DNA from: Desulfolinea sp964487745
GTDB lineage: Bacteria > Chloroflexota > Anaerolineae > Anaerolineales > Villigracilaceae
Assembly (NCBI GenBank): GCA_964487745.1
Contig: CAZASG010000021.1
Span: 1-59,806, forward strand
Direction: 5' to 3'
DNA: 59,806 nt
Shown piece after piece: positions 56,298 to 59,806 of the stretch. The notes under the pieces are model-generated. The model had not been told where the DNA came from. It saw nothing but the letters and a program-made list of their open reading frames with translations, and made no database searches. Each line of letters opens with the position of its first letter. Position 1 is the stretch's first letter. The translations under genes were made by a program, and so were the position numbers.

Positions 56298-58010
56298 TTA
56301 GTTTTTAAAGTAGCCTTGTTCTTCGAGGTATTCGATGATCTTCTGGGCATTTTCTTCGGGGGTTACATCAGCACCTGTGACGGTGATCTCGGGATTGATG
56401 GGTTCTTCGTAGGGATCGTCAATGCCGGTGAAGCCTTTGATCTCGCCAGAGCGGGCTTTGGCGTAGAGACCTTTGACATCGCGCGCTTCGCAGACTTCGA
56501 GGGGGGTGTCAACGTAAGCCATGTGGAAGTTGCCAGCGGGGACGAGCTTGCGGGCTTCGTTGCGGGCGTGGCGATAGGGGCTGATGGCTGCGCAGATGAC
56601 GTTGCCGCCGTGACGGACGATCTCACCGGCAACGTAGCCGATGCGCAGGATGTTGGTGTCGCGATCGGCAGCGCTGAAGCCGAGACCTTTGGAAAGGTGC
56701 GTGCGGACGACGTCGCCATCGAGGACAGTCAGTTGTTTGCCCTTTTCGAGCAGCAGGTCGGTGAGCGCGCGCGCGGTGGCAGATTTACCAGAGCCACTCA
56801 AGCCCGTGAACCATAAACAGAAACCCTGGTCATGTTTTGCGGGATAGGATTCGCGCAAAATTTCAGCGGTCTCAGGGCGGGTGAACCATTCGGGGAGCAG
56901 TTCGCCTTTGGCGAGGTAATCTTCGCGTACCTGTGTGCCGGAGATGGTGAGAACTTTTGCGCCTTCAGGAACCTGATTGGCAGCAACGTAGTCATCCTGT
57001 TCGGGCAGGTAAACCATCCACTGGAAGGGAACCATCTTGACGCCGATCTCTTTTTCATGCTCGCTGAGGAGTTCCTGTGCGTCGAAGGGACCATAGAAAG
57101 GTTCGCCGGTGCTGTCATTGCCGGGACCAGCGTGGTCACGACCGACGATCAGGTGGTTGGCACCATGATTGCGGCGGATAATGGCATGCAGAAGTGCTTC
57201 GCGCGGACCAGCCATGCGCATTGCCAAAGGCAAAAGGCTGAGTTGGGTACTGGCTTGGTCATAGTAATTTTCGAGCAGGGCTTTGTAAACACGCACGCGG
57301 GTGTAGTGATCTACATCGCCGGGTTTGGTGAGACCAACAACGGGGTGAATGAGCAAAGAGCCGCCAATTTGTGCAGCAGCGCGTTTGGTCAATTCTTCGT
57401 GGACGCGGTGGAGGGGGTTGCGGGTTTGGAAAGCAACTACATTCTCGTTGCCGAGTTCTTCAAGCTCTTCACGAACCTGTGCCGGGGTCTTGCGGATATC
57501 AACGAAGTCGTAGTACTTCGGCATGTTGACGATCTTCAATTCACCGGAGATGCAAACCTTGCCCCAGCGGGACATTTCGGAAACCATCGGGTGACGGGAG
57601 TCGTTCGTGCCATAAGCCAAGCGGGCTTCTTTTTCGGCGTCCCAAGTGTAAACTTCTTCGAGTTTCATCACAGCGATCAGGTCGTTGTGTGAATTACGCA
57701 AAACCAGTTCTTCGCCAACGGTGGGCAGTTCGGCGGGGTTCGCGGTCAGGGTGATGGGCAGCGGAAAGAGGGTGCCATCGGTCAGGCGCATATTAGCCAA
57801 GACATTTTCGTAATCGGCTTTGCCCATGAAGCGATCCAATGGCGAGAAAGCGCCGGTTGCGAGCAATTCAAGGTCGTTCAATGCGCGTGCAGAGATCTGA
57901 ATCCCTTTCAAACCTTTTGAGCGCTCGATCAATATATCGCGCTCATCGCCCTCGGCGACCAAATTTACCAATTTACCGCCATAAGGGGCGATCAATTTAC
58001 TTTTAGACAT
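56298..58010 (-). CDS. sat-cysC: bifunctional sulfate adenylyltransferase/adenylylsulfate kinase
   Basis: A 570-residue fusion that makes PAPS from sulfate and two ATP. Residues 1-390 are ATP sulfurylase: the PUA-like N-domain, QTRNPLHRVHEEL as the HxxH-type motif and GRDHAGPGND near residue 290. Residues 395-570 are APS kinase: P-loop GLSGSGKSATARAL, LDGDVVRTHLSKGLGF, and DTPLEVCEARDVKGLYAKA with the usual APS-binding residues. No sulfite-reduction genes are near it. With four sulfotransferase genes in the same locus, its job is probably to supply PAPS for sulfation rather than assimilation. Confidence 0.95.
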   Translation of the reverse strand: MSKSKLIAPYGGKLVNLVAEGDERDILIERSKGLKGIQISARALNDLELLATGAFSPLDRFMGKADYENVLANMRLTDGTLFPLPITLTANPAELPTVGEELVLRNSHNDLIAVMKLEEVYTWDAEKEARLAYGTNDSRHPMVSEMSRWGKVCISGELKIVNMPKYYDFVDIRKTPAQVREELEELGNENVVAFQTRNPLHRVHEELTKRAAAQIGGSLLIHPVVGLTKPGDVDHYTRVRVYKALLENYYDQASTQLSLLPLAMRMAGPREALLHAIIRRNHGANHLIVGRDHAGPGNDSTGEPFYGPFDAQELLSEHEKEIGVKMVPFQWMVYLPEQDDYVAANQVPEGAKVLTISGTQVREDYLAKGELLPEWFTRPETAEILRESYPAKHDQGFCLWFTGLSGSGKSATARALTDLLLEKGKQLTVLDGDVVRTHLSKGLGFSAADRDTNILRIGYVAGEIVRHGGNVICAAISPYRHARNEARKLVPAGNFHMAYVDTPLEVCEARDVKGLYAKARSGEIKGFTGIDDPYEEPINPEITVTGADVTPEENAQKIIEYLEEQGYFKN

Positions 58011-58095
58011 GATTCTCCTAATTTATATTCAGCAACTGAATTTTAGACAAACGCCGCAATTATACACGTTTTGCCAGATTTGTCGCCTGCGATTT

Positions 58096-59100
58096 CTAAA
58101 CGATATTCACCTTTTTCGCTGCCAAAACTAACTCAACCGCCCTTACACCATCTTCCAACGAACAGCGAGGTTCAGCTTTGCCTTTAACGACTTCCAAAAA
58201 GTGCGCCATTTGCGCCACAAAAAGATGATTGCGCTCAAAATCGGCGGGCAGCTCGTGCGTGGTGTGGATGGGCGCGGATGGGCTGATGCTCCACGTGCCG
58301 AACTCGTCGGGCATATCGAAGTGATGCAGTACGCCGTCGGCGTTATTCCAGCGGAGAGTGCCCTTCGTGCCGACAATTTCAAGGCGATGATCGGGCGGAC
58401 GTTGGAAGTAATTGACGTGCACCGCGCCGATCGCTCCCGATTTGAACTTGATACCGATTTCCCCAACATCCTCTACACCCGAAAGTTGGAGCGGTGAAAC
58501 ATGCCCATGCAGGGATGCCGTTTCCTCGACTTCACCAAGAATATAACGCAAATAATCAACGGGATGTGTCAAGGTACCGATCACCCCACCGCCCAGATCA
58601 GCACGAGCGGCATAACTCTGACGATAATCCTCCCAGGGATGCCAATTGGGCAAATACTCCCCCCAATGCGAGTGGGCGGAGAGTATCTGCCCCAACGCGC
58701 CTTCGTTAATCAGATCACGCGCTTTATTCAGCGTGGGATGATAGCGGAATTGAAAACCAACAAGAATACGTGAGCCACTCTTCTCGGCAACCTTGCGCAA
58801 CTCATCTACACGTTTCAAGTCATCCGAAATGGGTTTTTCAAGCAGGATGTGGCATCCGATCTCGGCAGCAGGGATCGCGACATCCATGTGCAGGGATGTG
58901 GGATTTGCCACGATAACGGCATCAGGTTTCTGCGCAAGAGCGTCCCGCAGATCGGTGTAGACGGGCATCCCCGCCAACGCTTCATCATCCAATGTGGACT
59001 GATGTGTCCGATAGAGAGCAATATCTTCCTGCCCCAACTCACGCAACATATTCAAATGACGGCGACCGATTGAGCCAAGCCCGGCGATCAGAAATTTCAT
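58096..59100 (-). CDS. Gfo/Idh/MocA-family oxidoreductase
   Basis: A 334-residue NAD(P)-dependent sugar dehydrogenase-like enzyme. AGLGSIGRRHLNMLRELG is the Rossmann motif, EKPISDD carries the conserved catalytic-region Lys, and YRQSYAARADLGGGVIGTLTHPVDYLRYI the active-site helix with His. It should oxidise or reduce a sugar, probably in synthesis of the nonulosonic or another amino sugar. It overlaps the small membrane-protein gene by four bases. Start ATG at 59100, with a GGAGAG ribosome-binding site just upstream. Confidence 0.92.
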   Translation of the reverse strand: MKFLIAGLGSIGRRHLNMLRELGQEDIALYRTHQSTLDDEALAGMPVYTDLRDALAQKPDAVIVANPTSLHMDVAIPAAEIGCHILLEKPISDDLKRVDELRKVAEKSGSRILVGFQFRYHPTLNKARDLINEGALGQILSAHSHWGEYLPNWHPWEDYRQSYAARADLGGGVIGTLTHPVDYLRYILGEVEETASLHGHVSPLQLSGVEDVGEIGIKFKSGAIGAVHVNYFQRPPDHRLEIVGTKGTLRWNNADGVLHHFDMPDEFGTWSISPSAPIHTTHELPADFERNHLFVAQMAHFLEVVKGKAEPRCSLEDGVRAVELVLAAKKVNIV

Positions 59101-59402
59101 TTATCTCTCCAAGAAGAATTCGATTTTTCCTGTAATTTTCTTCCAAGTTTTTTGTTTCGTTGCATCGCCCAACCATTAAACATGATAAAAGCTGCGAAAA
59201 AAGAACCTGTACATATTCTAGGTATATCTGTGGTTGTATCTCTGTTACCTCCCACAGGATATATCAAGACACCCATAAGAAAAGCTAGTCCAACAAGAAT
59301 CCAACTTCGCTTCTTACGAAAATCTACCCCCATAGTTGACCATATGATGGTAACGATAGCTAAAGCAAAGAAAAGATAAGAGCTAAGCTCCTCCAAGGTC
59401 AT
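59097..59402 (-). CDS. small hypothetical membrane protein
   Basis: A 101-residue protein with three to four short hydrophobic stretches (residues 8-23, 36-50 and 67-80) and a basic tail (RNKKLGRKLQEK). AT-rich against its neighbours. No family recognised. It overlaps the Gfo/Idh/MocA gene by four bases and follows the sulfotransferase by 15. Confidence 0.55.
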   Translation of the reverse strand: MTLEELSSYLFFALAIVTIIWSTMGVDFRKKRSWILVGLAFLMGVLIYPVGGNRDTTTDIPRICTGSFFAAFIMFNGWAMQRNKKLGRKLQEKSNSSWRDK

Positions 59403-59417
59403 GTGTTTTCCCTATTC

Positions 59418-59806
59418 TCAATAATTCCACTTCTCTAACATCTCTCCAGCAACTTCATTAAAAATCTCACGGTCACGAGCGGTGAAGATATTCTGCCAGT
59501 TGCCGGCCTTTCCTTTGGGGAGGAAATCGGCGATGCTTTCGTTGCGCTTCTTCTGCCACTCCTGGTCGGGGTTGGAGGAGAGTTCCTCTTGAATCAGCGA
59601 TTCTAGCGAGTTAGCGACGGGGATATTGAAATGTTCCCAGACCTTCTTCATTTCAGCGAAAGGCGTAGCGAGTAAGTCTTCGTAGCGGAATTCGTAGTAG
59701 CGTTCGCCGAGCAAGCGTGTTCCTTCGTTTGCGGTCTCGGTCAGGTTTTTGACCCAGCCTGCGGCATTCGCACGCAGCCATTTCTCGGTGAAAATTGAGC
59801 GTTCGC
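59418..59806 (-). CDS. sulfotransferase-domain protein (4), 5' end beyond the window
   Basis: The last 129 codons of a sulfotransferase whose start lies outside the window; the frame stays open to the edge. The visible part has WLRANAAGWVKN, YYEFRYEDLLATP, and a C-terminal PKGKAGNWQNIFTARDRE, the PAPS-binding GxxGxW loop. The phosphosulfate loop itself is not seen. It differs from copies 2 and 3 (which share FRSGKTGxW), so this is a separate subfamily. It would use PAPS from the local sat-cysC enzyme. Confidence 0.85.
   Translation of the reverse strand, partial: ERSIFTEKWLRANAAGWVKNLTETANEGTRLLGERYYEFRYEDLLATPFAEMKKVWEHFNIPVANSLESLIQEELSSNPDQEWQKKRNESIADFLPKGKAGNWQNIFTARDREIFNEVAGEMLEKWNY

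Overview
The window looks like a chromosomal piece of a Chloroflexota bacterium, most likely Anaerolineae (inference). The clues are mid-range GC, lipoproteins with NBR1-type Ig-like domains, many GT39/GT87 membrane glycosyltransferases, and numerous short dispersed palindromic repeats. I see no rRNA, tRNA, CRISPR array, transposase or prophage.

Layout. (1) 1-8.9 kb, mostly plus strand: a lipid-linked-sugar group (LAB_N protein, methyltransferase, dolichyl-phosphate-mannose-synthase-like GT2, GT87), a two-subunit class I fumarase, a nucleotidyltransferase, a PAP2 phosphatase, DinB and small proteins. (2) 9-11.6 kb, minus strand: aldo/keto reductase, an SDR-fold protein that has lost catalytic residues, and an M23 peptidase. 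(3) 11.6-19.6 kb: three large secreted proteases (trypsin-like S1, M6/immune-inhibitor-A-like, subtilisin-like S8). Each has its own sigma70-type promoter, a GEMM-I (cyclic dinucleotide) riboswitch and an intrinsic terminator. The last two face convergent genes for paralogous small lipoproteins. (4) 19.6-26.9 kb: Hsp20, lipoproteins, queG, rdgB, an alpha/beta hydrolase and an orphan sensor kinase. (5) 26.9 kb to the end, almost all minus strand: a long surface-polysaccharide locus. It holds an O-antigen-ligase-like polymerase, a Wzz-like protein, several GT2 and GT39 enzymes, a capsule-synthesis-like protein, methyltransferases, nonulosonic-acid genes (NeuB-like synthase, NeuA fused to a HAD phosphatase, a second cytidylyltransferase, SDRs, Gfo/Idh/MocA), four sulfotransferases and a fused ATP sulfurylase/APS kinase. 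An AT-rich NACHT-pentapeptide NTPase, a candidate defence gene, sits inside it.

How it fits together. The locus appears to build and export an acidic, sulfated glycan carrying a nonulosonic-acid-like sugar, with PAPS made by the local sat-cysC fusion. The protease block is best read as a second-messenger-controlled secretome: the 5' arm of each terminator overlaps the 3' strand of the aptamer, so ligand binding should switch the protease on. This regulon, with its repeated leader architecture and its protease/lipoprotein convergent pairs, is the most interesting system here. A second theme is at least six families of short inverted-repeat elements, several of which lie in frame inside membrane-protein genes.
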